DNA of 64,000 nt from Phymatolithon calcareum (GCA_977006965.1 OZ345377.1:1736001-1800000), one strand, 5' to 3'. Positions 50,985 to 62,120 are shown, numbered from the stretch's first letter. Numbers and translations are program-made. The notes: a model not told the origin generated them from the letters alone.

Positions 50985-53792
50985 GCAACAAGTCCTACTT
51001 TTGTCTCCAGACAGGGGAAGAGCAACATTGATATTTTCATGACAAAATGTTTAGAAGCAGAGGTACCTGAACTGGTCAACGGAATGTGGTAAGGCGTCAC
51101 CGAACACATTCCGGTGGCAACGAGAGTCATCAATAACAGGATTATTCCTGGGAAAAGGCAGACAGTTGTTTCTAAGTCCGCCAGGCGAAGCGCAGCAAAA
51201 GCAGCCAAGGCAAAAGAAGAAATGTCCAAGTGGGCGCCGATGATGCTGGAGCAACTGCAAGCCTGCAATCGCAAACAAGACTTGGAAAAATGGTACGAAA
51301 GGTTTTCGAAGAATCTTATACAGCCATGGACGTCCTCTAGGCCCAGGCCGTCAAGATTCAAGACCTTTTGGAACAATGAGCTCGACAAACTAGCCAAGAA
51401 GCGAACTCGATTGTACAAGATTTACAAAAGAACCGAGCTTGAAAATGACCGGCTTGCCCTCCGAGAAATTAAGACACAAATCCAAAAGAAAGTAAGAAAT
51501 GCGAAACGTGAGCAGTTTGAAAGATACCTTGATGGAGTGGAAGAACTGGGTCCCACTGAGGCAGCCAACGTTGCAAGCAAAATTATGAAGTCAAAAACAA
51601 GGAGGAAAGGGTCGAACAAGGCAATCGGAGCTCCAGTACATCCAAGCAAATTCTCTGCGTATATTTCTAATGTGTGCAAGGCTGACAAAGACTGGAATGT
51701 GCCACTAAAGGCTTTTACAGTCAACAGGGCAATGAGGCGGCACATTACTAGGGCATTCAACCGAGCACCAAAAGGGAAGGCGGTCGGCCCTGACGGAGTG
51801 GCAGTCGAAATGATGCATGCGAATAAGGAAGCCGGATTGAGTATATTGATAGCCTTATGGGAGACATGTGGGAGGCTCAAATGTCTTCCGCGAGCGTGGC
51901 GTCAAGCTACTCTGATCCCTCTGTACAAGAAAGGCCCACCCCATGTTGCAGCGAACTACAGACCTATATCGCTATTAAGTCAAGCCAGGAAAATCATCGA
52001 TTCCGCACTCGACTCATACATAAGGGAACACTACCGTTTCAGCAGTGCTCAGCTAGGTTTCCGAAAAGACAAGAGCACATATATTGCGATACTCCGGGCA
52101 AAATGTGCCATGAAAGATGGGCATCCTTTTGTCGCGGTTCTTGACCTCTCTGCAGCATATGACAGGGTGCCACGAGACATCCTCATGAAAAGACTCGAAC
52201 AGAAGCTACCCGACGAAATAACAAGCATGGTGGCATATCTTCTGAAACCCTCGTGGGTTACGTCAGCAGGCGATGATACACGAACATGGTGCATTATCGA
52301 TCGAGGAGTACCGCAAGGGTCCCCACTGAGCCCGTGCCTGTACAATATCTTCATGGATACATTCGCGGAAGCGGTCTCCAAGGTCCCCAGCGACGTCTCT
52401 GAAAATCCAGCGCAACTGTTCGCTGACGATGTCCAGCTGCAATCAAAGGATGGAGAAGGAATGCAGAAGCTACTTGATATAGCGACTACCTGGGCGCAGG
52501 AAAATGGTATGAGCTGGAACACAAAGCCAGGAAAGAGCGAGATCCTTAAATACAAGGGACTCAGGAAACACACCTTCCACATTGCGGGTCGAGTTCTTCA
52601 TCAAGCTTGGAGGCTCTCGTATCTCGGTATAAGCATGAACCACAAAGGGGGGGAAATTGTAGATTTTTATTTTAGAAGCCCTCAACGCCGGTATTCACCA
52701 ACACCAGAGCAGCTTCCCGTTGATACTGCCATCTCATTACCCAATCAGATCACATTACACTATCATTTCTTCTAACATATGGATTTCCAGTGCTAAAAGT
52801 TTGTCAATCGCCGTTTTCGTCCCTTTTTCCCAAGATTCTTCTGCTCTTGGACTTGTCAAATTTCGTTGTAGAGTTTTCAGATTCTCTTCTGCGACCTCGT
52901 TGAAATGTTCAACGTACGACTCTGCTCTTCGTGGTGGGAAGCGGCCATGAACCACAAAGGCGTAACAGACGACATGGTGTTATCAAGAGTACGAAATGCA
53001 GTGGGATGCATACACAAACTGCGGGATATTGGAGTCAATGTTCGAGGCTTTCAGCCTGTGACATGCATTAGAATCTTCAAGTCGCTTATTTTGCCAAAGT
53101 GGGAGTATGCACTCCACGTCACGCCTCTGACAAAGCGATTACAATCAGCAATCGAATCTGCAGAAGGTTTATTCTTCAAGTATGTTTTTGGGACATATGC
53201 CCAGCACCGCCATGGAAGAATGCGAGTTCTGTGCCGACTAGAACCACCTGCCATGAGGAGAAGACACCAAGCAGAAAGGTTCTCTGCGAGTCTAGTGAAA
53301 CAGAAGAAGCGCCTCGACGAAGCAGATGAGTATTCTGGGAGAGATGAAGATATTAAGGAGGCAACCAAGGACAAAGAGTGCCTCAAGAAATATGAAGATC
53401 TGCAGCAAGCTCTCGACAAAGCCAGGGAGGGCTCAGTCTCAAAGAAAGGGCGACGAAAAGAAAGCATTGAGTTATGGGCTGAGGAAGAAGAGGGAAGATC
53501 GCTCGAGATACCAACTGATTCGAACAATCTACCGATGGTTCTCCGCGTAAGAGAAAGGTCTACACGGTTGCGATGCCTACGGCTGATATTCAATAGAGCA
53601 CCTCTTTGGAGAAAATCAGTACTTGGTGCATACTTTGGTGTCACAGCCGTGATTGAGCTGGTCGCGCTCCAACGCATTCTATCTTCATCCAAGATTAGTC
53701 CTGAAATTGAATATGAATGTAAGCGACTCACTGGAGCACTTGTTGGGAGAGAAATACGAATCAAGGATATACTGAACAGTCAAACTACGTGA
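50985..53792 (+). pseudogene. LINE C ORF2: endonuclease end, reverse transcriptase, C-terminal region
   Basis: The frame before 51090 reads like the end of an AP-endonuclease domain (PTFVSRQGKSNIDIF, GVTEHIPV) and is broken by one TAA near 51090. From 51114 the frame is open for 550 codons: a lysine-rich linker; RT block NYRPISLLSQARKI; motif A VLDLSAAYDRV (about 52138-52170); motif B GVPQGSPLSPCLYNIF; motif C LFADDVQL (FADD at 52419-52430); then WNTKPGKSE and LSYLGISMN. The D insertion splits it at 52648; the frame resumes at 52961 and ends at 53792. The RT catalytic aspartates are intact. Without the insertion the reading frame would be continuous except for the TAA, so this copy was recently close to functional. 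Confidence 0.88.
52649..52945 (-). mobile_element. LINE family D copy 1 nested in LINE C1, antisense, with TSD
   Basis: Flanked by the 15 bp duplication CATGAACCACAAAGG (52634-52648, 52946-52960). On minus it encodes the last roughly 60 residues of a LINE ORF (EESWEKGTKTAIDKLLALE, stop near 52755), a short 3' UTR and ends CTTCTAAAATAAAAATCTACAATTTCC. Same family as 26843-27105. The C-terminal helix resembles the ends of families A and B, so these are related clades. Confidence 0.92.
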
Positions 53793-53886
53793 GCTTAGAA
53801 AATCGTGCGAAAGCGGCCCTGTTACTCTTCAAGAGAGGCCTTGGGAGCTTTTAAAATAAATCAACACATATCCCCCCTCAACAAGG

Positions 53887-54048
53887 TTCTGATGCACTTC
53901 CTGAATGTCATAACTGTGTGGTCTGTGTTTCCTTCGCTCTGGGACGCGTTCTACATGTACGGAACTGCCGCGCGGTGTGAGAGAGGAACTCGATAAAAAT
54001 CAGCTGCTCACGGTACACATATGTATGGCGCCATATTCAAGGGGGAAT
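53887..54048. other. Short spacer between LINE C1 and LINE C2
   Basis: Unique DNA. Ends with CTGAAGGGAGAGCAA, the left TSD copy of LINE C2. Confidence 0.5.
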
Positions 54049-54063
54049 CTGAAGGGAGAGCAA

Positions 54064-55398
54064 CACAAAACCAAGAAAAAGCGAAGTTCTTAAGTACAAA
54101 GGGCTTCAGAAGCACACTTTTTTACTTGGCAGGACGAGAACTAAAGCAAGCCTGGAGACTCTCGTATCTTGGGGTAAGCATGAATAACAAGGGTGTTACC
54201 GATGACACGGATTCAACCGAGCACCCCTTTGGAGGAAATCAGTGTTGGGTGCTTACTGTGGGATTACCCCGGTGGTCGAACTAGTCGCCTTACAACGTAC
54301 TCTAGAGTCATCGAAGATGAGTACAGAAATTGAGTTTGAGTGCAAGAGACTCACAGGAGCGCTTGTTGGGAGAGAATTACGAATCAAGAACGTTTTGAGC
54401 AGCCAGATGACTATAGCGTAGAGATTATGCAAGAGCTGCCCCGTTACTCCAAGGTGAGGCTTTGGGAGCTCTCAAAAATAAAATCATCAAATATCCCGAT
54501 GACACGGCCATAGCAAGAGTTCGAAATGCTGCAGGATGCATACATAAGCTTCGGGAGCTTGGAGTGAATGTTCGAGGATTCAAACCGGAGACATGCATCA
54601 GGATCTTTAAGTCGCTAATTATCCCGAAATGGGAGTATGCGTTACACGTTACTCCAATGACATCGATTGCTCTCGGCAATCAAGTCGGCAGAGGGCTTGT
54701 TCTACAAGAATGTTTTCGGAAAGTATGCCGAACACCGTCGGGACCGAATGCGAGTTCTGCGCCGACTGGGACCACCACAGATGAGGAGACGTCATCAAGC
54801 AGAAAGGTTTGCATTAAGCCTGGTAAGACACAAAAAGCGCCTTGAAGAAACAGAAGAGTACTTTGGAAGAGATGAGGACGTAAAGGAAGCAATGAAGGAT
54901 GTTGAATATCTCAAGATTTATGAAGACCTGCGACAAGCCCTTCAGAAAGCCCAGGAGGGATCTGTCACGAAGAAGAGGAGGAGAGAGGAAACAATTAAGG
55001 TATGGGAAAAGGAAGAAGAAGGCAGATCAATGAAGATTCCTATTGAAGGAAAGCTACCAGGGATCCTTTACATAGGAGAAAGAACAGCACGTTTAAGGTG
55101 CTTAAGGTTGACATTCAACCGAGTGCCACTTTGGAGGAAATCTGTATTGGGTGCCTACTGTGGGATTACCGCCGTGATCTAACTAGTCGCCTTACAACGT
55201 ACTCTAGCGTCGTCGAAGATGAGTACAGAAATTGAGTTTGAGTGTAAGATACTCACAGGAGCTCTTGTTGGGAGAGAATTACGAATCAAGAACGTTTTGA
55301 GTAGCCAGACGACTTTAGCTTAGAGAGTATACGCAAGAGCTGCCCCGTTACTCCAAAGTGAGGCTTTGGGAGCTCTCAAAATAAAATCATCTAATACC
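54064..55398 (+). mobile_element. LINE family C copy 2, with TSD and a nested C tail
   Basis: Flanked by CTGAAGGGAGAGCAA (54049-54063, 55399-55413). It is 5'-truncated just after the RT motif C region and reads through LSYLGVSMNNKGVTDD, then after the nested 287 bp insertion continues IARVRNAAGCIHKLRELGVNVRGF to GITAVI followed by a premature TAA at 55182. Frame changes (near 54660) and the stop make it dead. Confidence 0.9.
54211..54497 (+). mobile_element. LINE family C 3' fragment nested in LINE C2, with TSD
   Basis: Flanked by GATGACACGG (54201-54210, 54498-54507). It consists only of the C-terminal coding end and tail of a family C element (ends AAAATCATCAAATATCCC). The same family inserted into itself in the same orientation; the host element is collinear across the gap. 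Confidence 0.88.
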
Positions 55399-55413
55399 CT
55401 GAAGGGAGAGCAA

Positions 55414-56371
55414 GTGTTATGGGTCCCTTGTTTGTTCGCAGAGTAAGGTACCTGACTGAGGTTTTATGCTGGGAAAAAACGTCTACCTTTGGCGCCGCTG
55501 TTCTTCCTTAATCGCGACCATTGCAATTACGTGCGCGGCACATCAATGTCTACTTGTTCATCCACTGGTTCCGATTAGTATCCTTTGAAAGTAACTCTAG
55601 TACCTGAATTGACGCCCATTGCATAGTTGTACTGGCATCCATTGCCGTCTCAATGCAAAGCAAAAGGTGAGGCTTTCGGAGCTCTCAAAATAAAATCATA
55701 AAATATCCCCAATTCAGGCCTAAAAAACATACTTTGAGATCTCTTGGCTGATTGCGTTTTGGCTCGCAATCGTTCACCTGTGCGACGCATTACTTCTGGA
55801 GATATCCTCAGAATTTGGCAATAGCACAGGATGGCGATTTCGAATCAACCAGCTGCATTGTGTAACCAGTGGATGGTGTTCTGCTCGAAAGGGTTGTTGT
55901 CTTTGTTGATGGTCTTCATGCTGAAGTTGCTGCTTAGGTTATACTTTGTTCTCATTGCTGGAGAGGGCTATCTTGCTTAATAGTCAAACTACAGAGAGTG
56001 CGCCCATAGTGGTGCACTGTCGGTGAAATAATTAGACTAGTTTTGGTCGTTGTCAGTGTGGATTCACTTCCTGAACAGAAAGTCAACATAGAGTCAACGA
56101 TTAGTTATTGTACTAACACAAGTGAACGGCATGTGAACGTTACTTTGTTCCTGATGGGAACCAGAACGTCCTCTGAGATTTGGCTATAGGAGGTTTGTAC
56201 TCATCTTCTCCATCGTTCGTATTTTTCGCGCTGACTGACTTCTTAACACCAAGTCTTCTAGACTTCCCAGAGAACACTGGTCTTCAAGGAACGAGGCTTC
56301 AGACTCTTGTCCGAGGTGTGCTTTATAGTCGAGATGCATTTTCTAGTTTACGACTGCCTCCTTGAAGCGCA
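55414..56371. other. Spacer with a 45 bp LINE C tail
   Basis: Mostly unassigned. 55664-55708 (GGTGAGGCTTTCGGAGCTCTCAAAATAAAATCATAAAATATCCCC, given here only in part as GGAGCTCTCAAAATAAAATC) is a family C 3' tail. Confidence 0.6.
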
Positions 56372-58270
56372 TTGTGCGAACGTCCCAAGGGACATCCTCA
56401 TGGAGCGTCTGACCACCAAATTGCCGTTGCACATTACTCGGATGGTAGCCTACTTGCTGAAGCCGTCGTGGATCACATCCACAGGGGCGAATCAAAAACA
56501 TGGTGCATTATCGACAGACGTGTTCCACAAGGGTCCCAATTTAGCCCGTGCCTTTATAACATATTCATGAATAAGTTTGCCGAAGCCGCTGGAAAAGTTA
56601 CAGGAACTGTCTCCGAGTAGCCAGTTCAGTTATTTGCGGACGATGTGCTTCTACAGGCCAAGAATGCGAAAGGGCTACGAAGGCTACTGGAAATAGTCTC
56701 GGAGTGGGCAGACGAAAATTCTATGACATGGAACACGAAGCCAGGAAAGAGCGAAGTGCTTAAGTACATGGGGTTTCCAAAGCAAAAGTTCATGCTTGCC
56801 AGAAAAGAGCTACACCAAGCATGGACACTTTCCTACCTGGGCATTAGTATGAACAACACTGGAGTTACAGACGATACAGCAATGTGGAGAGTGCGGAATG
56901 CGGTTGGATGCATCCACAAACTTAGGCAGAGTGGTGTTAATGTCAGTTGATTCCACCCTGAAATAGGCATCAGGATTTTCAAGTCGTTGATTCTCCCCAA
57001 TTGGGAGTATGCAAGTCATCTGACTCCGAGGACGAAGCGGTTGCTATCAGCAATTGAGGCAGCAGAACGTCTTTTTTACAAATATGTCTTCGGGAAATAT
57101 GCGGAGCATCGAAAAAATCGAATGAGAGTTTTTTTTGAGCAAAGTTTATTTAAAAGCCCTACAGACTTCCGAAGATATGGGCAAGGCTTCCTCAGTTGCT
57201 ACTTACCTCTGTGTAGCTTACGAAAACGCACCGCGAGAGGGGCGGGTGGAAAAACTTAGGATCTCAGATATCCCATCTAAATTGCAGAACTCCTGTATTG
57301 TTCGCCGTAGACGATCCCGGGTAGCGATGCGTCATTGTGTGTTCACTGCGCCACATTTTGCAGCTCGGTGATCAGTGCACCGAGCTCGTTTGACATCTGA
57401 TCCGATAGCATGTCGTAACCGCGCATGGCACGTGGCTCGGTACTCGCGTAAGTGCCTATTGATTAAGGGCGTTGACATCGTCGCTATAGACGCTCTGCCG
57501 GCAGCAGCATATCGCTGGTATTTTAGGTATTCTCTAGAAACCGACTTCTTGCTCGGTGCTGCATGTCTTCTCCACTTCCGCCGCCGTGCTCGCTCCTCGG
57601 CTGTTTGCTCCGCAATCGAATGAGAGTGCTCTGTCGGCTAGATAGTCCGGAGGTGAGGAGGACTCACCAAGCGGAAAGGTTTGCTTTAAGCCTGTTAAAA
57701 CGGAAAACGTACCTGGAACAAGCAGAAGAATACAGAGAAAGAGAGGAGGATATGGCAGAAGTATCGAAGGACATGAACTATCTCAGAAACGAGGAGCACC
57801 TCAGAAAAGCATTGAAACAAGCAGAAGAAGGCAAAGTGTCAAAGAAGCTGCGATTAGAAGATGCAATCCAAGTGTGGCAAAAATGCGAAGAGGATCGCTC
57901 AGTGAAAATCCTGATAAACAAGCACAAGAAGTTGGCAGGAGTGTTACAAATAAGGGACAGAACGACAAGGCTAAGATGCCTAAGACTGATTTTTAACAGA
58001 GCTCCGTTGTGGAGGAAATCAATCCTCGGTGAGTATTTCGGACCCGGTGCTGAAATTGAGCTTATTGCACTCCAACGCATACTTGGGTCTAAGATGATGG
58101 ACAAAGAGACTCAATATGAATGCAAAAGACTAACTCGAACTCTCATACGGAGAGAAACTCGAAGCAAGGAAATGCTAGGAAAATAGAATGCGGTAAGTTC
58201 GAAGTAATTGAGAAGCTGCCCCGTTACTCACAGTGAGGTCTTGGGTGCTTAATCAACAGATATCTCCCTC
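56372..58270 (+). mobile_element. LINE family C copy 4, interrupted
   Basis: Begins inside RT motif A (NVPRDILMERL), followed by motif B (VPQGSQFSPCLYNIFMN), an in-frame TAG at about 56620, motif C LFADDVLLQ, WNTKPGKSEVLKYMG and LSYLGISMNNTGVTDD, with another stop at 56948. It is cut at 57129 and resumes at 57614-58186 (MRVLCRLDSPEVRRTHQAERF to KEMLGK), with the family tail to 58270. Several substitutions and stops: an older copy. Confidence 0.88.
57130..57613 (-). mobile_element. Chimeric insertion: unknown sequence fused to LINE B tail
   Basis: Flanked by AATCGAATGAGAGT (57116-57129, 57614-57627). On minus, the last roughly 150 bp are the LINE B 3' tail (..CATATCTTCGGAAGTCTGTAGGGCTTTTAAATAAACTTTGC and an A-run). 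The first roughly 330 bp are unlike any LINE here: an alanine/arginine-rich frame of about 93 codons (SVSREYLKYQRYAAAGR) ends before the tail, and a short hairpin AGCTCGGTG..CACCGAGCT sits at about 57361-57385. It could be a SINE using the LINE B tail or a transcript joined to it by template switching. Confidence 0.8.
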
Positions 58271-58737
58271 GCACCGAAGCACAGAATGTGAATCAACTCG
58301 AGTGAAACCCCATGGGCAATCAATCTTCCTCCAGGTTCCCGGTATCACATCCCTTTTTCCACAACTTAGTTCTGATGAAGGCATTGGCAACGAAGCGAAA
58401 TTATGAGAAAAATGTCAAGTATTCGCGCCTCAATTGCGGATTAGAAGGTCAGCCATGTAGCGACAACTTCATCGATATTGAAGCACCTGAATAACTCTGT
58501 CCCCAGTGCCTCATCTTTTTGTTTACGAGGAAGTTAATATTGACGGAGGAAAGGGCAACGACACCCAAAATGTGAGAACAGTGCCAAGACCTCTCCCATC
58601 AATTGCGGATTGGAAGGCCGGTGATGCTGCGGCAAACTCGCCCGTGTTGAAGTGCCGCGATAACGCGGCGCAAGCGCTTATTTTTCAGAAATATTTGAAG
58701 CAGACAGGTCGAGGGCTGCAACATAAGGATGCCCACT
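58271..58737. other. Spacer, no recognised gene
   Basis: Contains two related stretches (near 58385-58450 and 58560-58625, both with CAATTGCGGATT.GAAGG), an old local duplication. No coding region recognised. Confidence 0.5.
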
Positions 58738-58920
58738 TCTCATAGTATTGTTTGCCCGGAGTATGGCCAGATAAGTGCTCTTATCCTCCGGAAACCAAGT
58801 TGTGCCCTGTTGAAGCGGTAGTGATCTCTAATGTAAGAGTCGAGTGCTGAGTCGACAATCTTCCTGGCTTGGCTTAGTAAGGAAATGGGTCGGTAGTCTT
58901 CGGTGCAAGACAAAGCCAAG
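58738..58920 (-). mobile_element. LINE C reverse-transcriptase scrap, antisense
   Basis: Minus strand encodes EDYRPISLLSQARKIVDS and SYIRDHYRFNRAQLGFR, the family C RT region upstream of motif A. Internal fragment with neither element end. Confidence 0.82.
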
Positions 58921-58996
58921 TAATTCTGGTTCCAACCTGGGCTTGATATCTGAATATTGTGCATTTATATTTCTTATCGAAATGCCTACGGTTCTC

Positions 58997-59099
58997 TGCT
59001 CTTCACATGCATTTAAATGCATGTGAAGAGCAAAGAAAGGTAGACACACTGTAATCTTTAAAAACGTTTTTCAAAAAAGTTTTTACTAGAGATTACAGT
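58997..59099. repeat. Two adjacent palindromes
   Basis: 58997-59032 is a perfect 36 bp palindrome (TGCTCTTCACATGCATTT and reverse complement), extending imperfectly outward. 59048-59099 is an imperfect hairpin with outer arms ACTGTAATCT..AGATTACAGT. Spacing and layout resemble the L-L'-R'-R loci, with 15 nt between. Confidence 0.85.
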
Positions 59100-59483
59100 A
59101 TGCGCTTCGTTTCAGTGTCAGCTTTGTCAGCCCGCTTTCAGATGTAAGGATAGTGGACGCACATTCCTCATGAAGGTGAAGCGGCAGCGTACAATCGTGA
59201 ATCTCAAAAACCTTTTGGCCCGGCATTTGCTTTTGCATTTAAGCGGAACATATGGCAATAGGTGGCAATACAGCTTTGCAATGGGCGTCAATTCAGGTAA
59301 TATAATTTCTTTCAAAGGATACTAAGCGGAACCAGAGGACCAACATGTAGACATTGCTGTGCCGCTCAGGTAAAAGCAGTGTTCGCGATCAATGAAGTGC
59401 GGTAGCGGCAACGCGCAAACACGAGAGGTTTTTCCAACTGAAAACTCAACCAGGTACCGTACGCTGTGAACAAAAAAAGAGCC

Positions 59484-59530
59484 AAGAACACTTGATCTCC
59501 CTGCAGTCTGCAGGGAGAAAAAGTGCTCTT
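59484..59530. repeat. Single hairpin, 23 bp arms
   Basis: AAGAACACTT..CTCCCTGCAG, T, CTGCAGGGAG..AAGTGCTCTT. The centre has one unpaired base, like other palindromes in the window. Confidence 0.8.
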
Positions 59531-59686
59531 AGATTCCTGTAGCGCCCACTACATTTTTCTTTTCCGTTGCAATGCTATTCCCGGATACGACAGCAAGGCA
59601 GAGTCTGTAAGGCATGTAGTAAGCGCTTGTGTTTTTCGCGATTGTACGCCACGAACCTTTGATCGCGATCCACATGGAACGCCGAA

Positions 59687-60187
59687 TCAGAGGCTCGCGA
59701 CTCTAGCTGCCTTCTCTAGGTGATCCGCTGGGCCACACGAGTAACGTGTCCCATGCGCATGTAGATTTTGTGTTTTTCTCTTTGCTAGTAGTACATAAGA
59801 TAATTTGTCCCTTCCCTTTAGTAGCGGAAGCTGGAGGTTTCTGGATTTCGGCTCGATTGCTTGGACCCTACACGCATCACGCTGGTGAGTCTCTTCGACC
59901 ACGCGAAGTCGGAGATTTTCCACCCTTCCTGATCGCTTTTTACCCTGCAAGCCGGTACGGCGGGAACCCAGCGACAGATCCATCCTTTTCTTTTCGTGCG
60001 TACGCCTCAAGATCGACGGCCCTTCCAAGGTCGCCGCCTTCTCAGACGACCTCGATTCTGCCCGTCTGTTCTCGCGCTTCGCCGCACAATCCAATGTGGA
60101 GTTGCTCCCCTCCACGCGCCGAACACCTGCGTTGTTCCGTTTCGGTGCACTGTCGGAAGTTGACGGCCCATCCAACGTCGCCATCAT
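59687..60187 (-). other. Unassigned 166-codon frame
   Basis: Arg/Lys/Ser-rich frame (GPSTSDSAPKRNN, GPSILRRTHEKKR show a weak internal repeat ATL(D/E)GPS). A longer plus-strand frame overlaps it, so one of the two is a shadow. Preceded on minus by a GA-rich tract (complement of the CT microsatellite at 60311-60344). No recognised family; possibly part of a mobile element. Confidence 0.3.
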
Positions 60188-60310
60188 TCAACGTTGCCGA
60201 CATCGTCAGCGCTTCGCACCCTCCCTTTTATTCGCTTTTCTCCACCATTCATCTCACGCGCCATCAAGACGCCGTTTTCTGCAACTCCCCTTTTCCCTCT
60301 CTTCGTGCTT

Positions 60311-60314
60311 TGTT

Positions 60315-60344
<30 letters not shown>
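60311..60344. repeat. (CT)n microsatellite
   Basis: TTTCTCTTT followed by more than ten CT units. Confidence 0.9.
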
Positions 60345-60345
<1 letters not shown>

Positions 60346-60452
60346 TCTTTCCTCATTTCAGTCTCTCTTTGTTTTGTCTCTCCTGCACTTTTTCTCTCCT
60401 CCGGTCTTCTCTGACCACTGTGGCGTCCGGTTCTAGTCAGCCTGGCGCTACA

Positions 60453-60836
60453 GGGGGATATATGTTGATTAATTTTAAAAGCTTCCAAAGCCTCAATTTG
60501 AGTAACAGGGCAGCTTCTCGCTGTTTTCCATACTCATCTCTCTACTATCCTTCTAATATCTCCTTTATTCGAATTTCTCTCCCTGTGAGGGCCCAGTAAG
60601 TCTTTTGCATTCATATTCCGTTTCTTGGTCCATCTTCATAGACCGTAGTATACGTTGCAACACGATAAGCTCCACCACAGCACCAGTCCCAAAGTACTTC
60701 GCCAGAATGCATTTTCTCCACAAAGGAACCCTGTTGAAAATGACTCTCAGAAATCTCAACCGCGCAGTTCTGTCCCTTATACATAGCACTCCTGGTAGGT
60801 CGTTCCGTACGCCGATCGGGATTTTAACTGTCCGGC
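60453..60836 (-). mobile_element. LINE family C copy 5, 384 bp, antisense, with TSD
   Basis: Flanked by CCTGGCGCTACA (60441-60452, 60837-60848). Minus strand reads LCIRDRTARLRFLRVIFN, PLWRKCILAKYFGTGAVVELI, ECKRL, then the family C tail ending TTGATTAATTTTAAAAGCTTCC-reversed and GGGGATATA at the left junction. This confirms that the family C 3' end is ..ATATCCCC, not poly(A). Confidence 0.9.
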
Positions 60837-61816
60837 CCTGGCGCTACAATTCCCCCGTGAATATAGCGCCACACGTATGTGCAACGTGAGCAGCTAATAT
60901 TTGTAGAGTATTACCTTCGCACACCGCGCGGCAGTTCTGTACGTGTAGAAAGCGTGCCAGACCGAAGCAAATGTAGATTGAGAGTGCCTTCTGGCTGATT
61001 GAAAAGTTAGGCAATTGAAACATTGACAGCCTCATCATTAGGAATATAACAAAATAATTCTTGTGCATCCCTGGCAATCTCCTTTTCATTCCAACAATGT
61101 CGATCTCATATTCTCTTCTAGCTTTGACATCTGGGTCGTGCTTGTCAGTGAGAATGCCGCGCGTGCAAAGTTAATGACTTGTCGGTGCAACAACCTGGGG
61201 AATCGGACGATAGTCGGAGAATTCTTGGAAGTGCCGTAGCATGTTACTGTGGATGTAGCCAATATGTACGGTAGCCATTTCCAAGCTTGATGCAGCTCAA
61301 TTGCCGTTGTGGACGCCAATAGCAGTGTTCATGTGGGCTGGAGAGTCATTGATGCCACGTTCCCCATTGACATTTTGCGCTTGCCTTCGTGGATATATCT
61401 CCGCCTAGGTCGTCAAACTTCAATGAAAGAAGCGGACAAAACTGTACGAAGGCCAATATCACATACGAGAAACTCCATATCAGTGCCTGTCGACTCACCA
61501 GCAGAAAACATCGAGAAGGCGCTCAGCGCTGGTTCGTAAAGGGCATTTCGAATGCTCCCCTTATGTATCTCCTCAGGGCTCTCCCACGCATTCGGAGCTC
61601 AGCCCATATCAGCATTGTGCATCAAGCATTTTCCAACAGGAGCTTCTCACTGGGACACAAAGAAACTTGTCAAACAAGCGCGTGATATAGAAGGCACATA
61701 TTGACACAACTGACGCCAGCGGTCACTCCAGCTATTCCCCTTGATATCCATGTGCAGTTATTATGAGCACATGGCATCAGGCGCTTGATGACTCTAGAAG
61801 TCTGCCATTTACGACT

Positions 61817-61984
61817 TTTTTTATTATTCAAGTTTATTTAAAAGCCCCACAGACTTCCGAAGATGTAGACAAGGCTTCCTCTGATGCTACCTACCTTTGT
61901 GATGCTCACGAAACGCGCACCAGAATGGCAGACGGGAAAACTCAGGATTCAAGCTAATCCTATCTCAGTCCTCTATCGGGTTGG
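61817..61984 (-). mobile_element. LINE family B tail, 168 bp, with TSD
   Basis: Flanked by GCCATTTACGACT (61804-61816, 61985-61997). Antisense family B 3' tail: T-run at left, TTCAAGTTTATTTAAAAGCC, AGACTTCCGAAGAT.., CCTATCTCAGTCCTCTA. Copy A (about 42164-42180) has the empty site. Confidence 0.93.
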
Positions 61985-62120
61985 GCCATTTACGACTGAC
62001 TTTGGATCGTTGATCCATAGATCACAACACCGTAATGGAACGGAAATAATTACAGTTTCTTTGCTTCTGTCCCAAAAATAAAAAACCATTCCGCTTCTTT
62101 CGGCCGAAAGACCAATACTT

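Larger units (their letters stand above)
50915..53872 (+). mobile_element. LINE family C copy 1 (largest), with TSD
   Basis: A 2,958 bp insertion flanked by CCCCCTCAACAAGG (50901-50914, 53873-53886). It is 5'-truncated within the endonuclease region. Its 3' end is AATAAATCAACACATATC with no poly(A). It contains the family D insertion at 52649-52945; without it the element is about 2.65 kb. It is the best representative of a family with seven pieces in this window (50148, 50915, 54064, 54211, 55664, 56372, 60453) plus an RT scrap at 58738. Confidence 0.93.

Noticed and set aside
59746-60414. Plus-strand frame of 222 codons
   Set aside because: Its C-terminus is the CT microsatellite (SLSLSLSL) and composition is not protein-like; probably non-coding.
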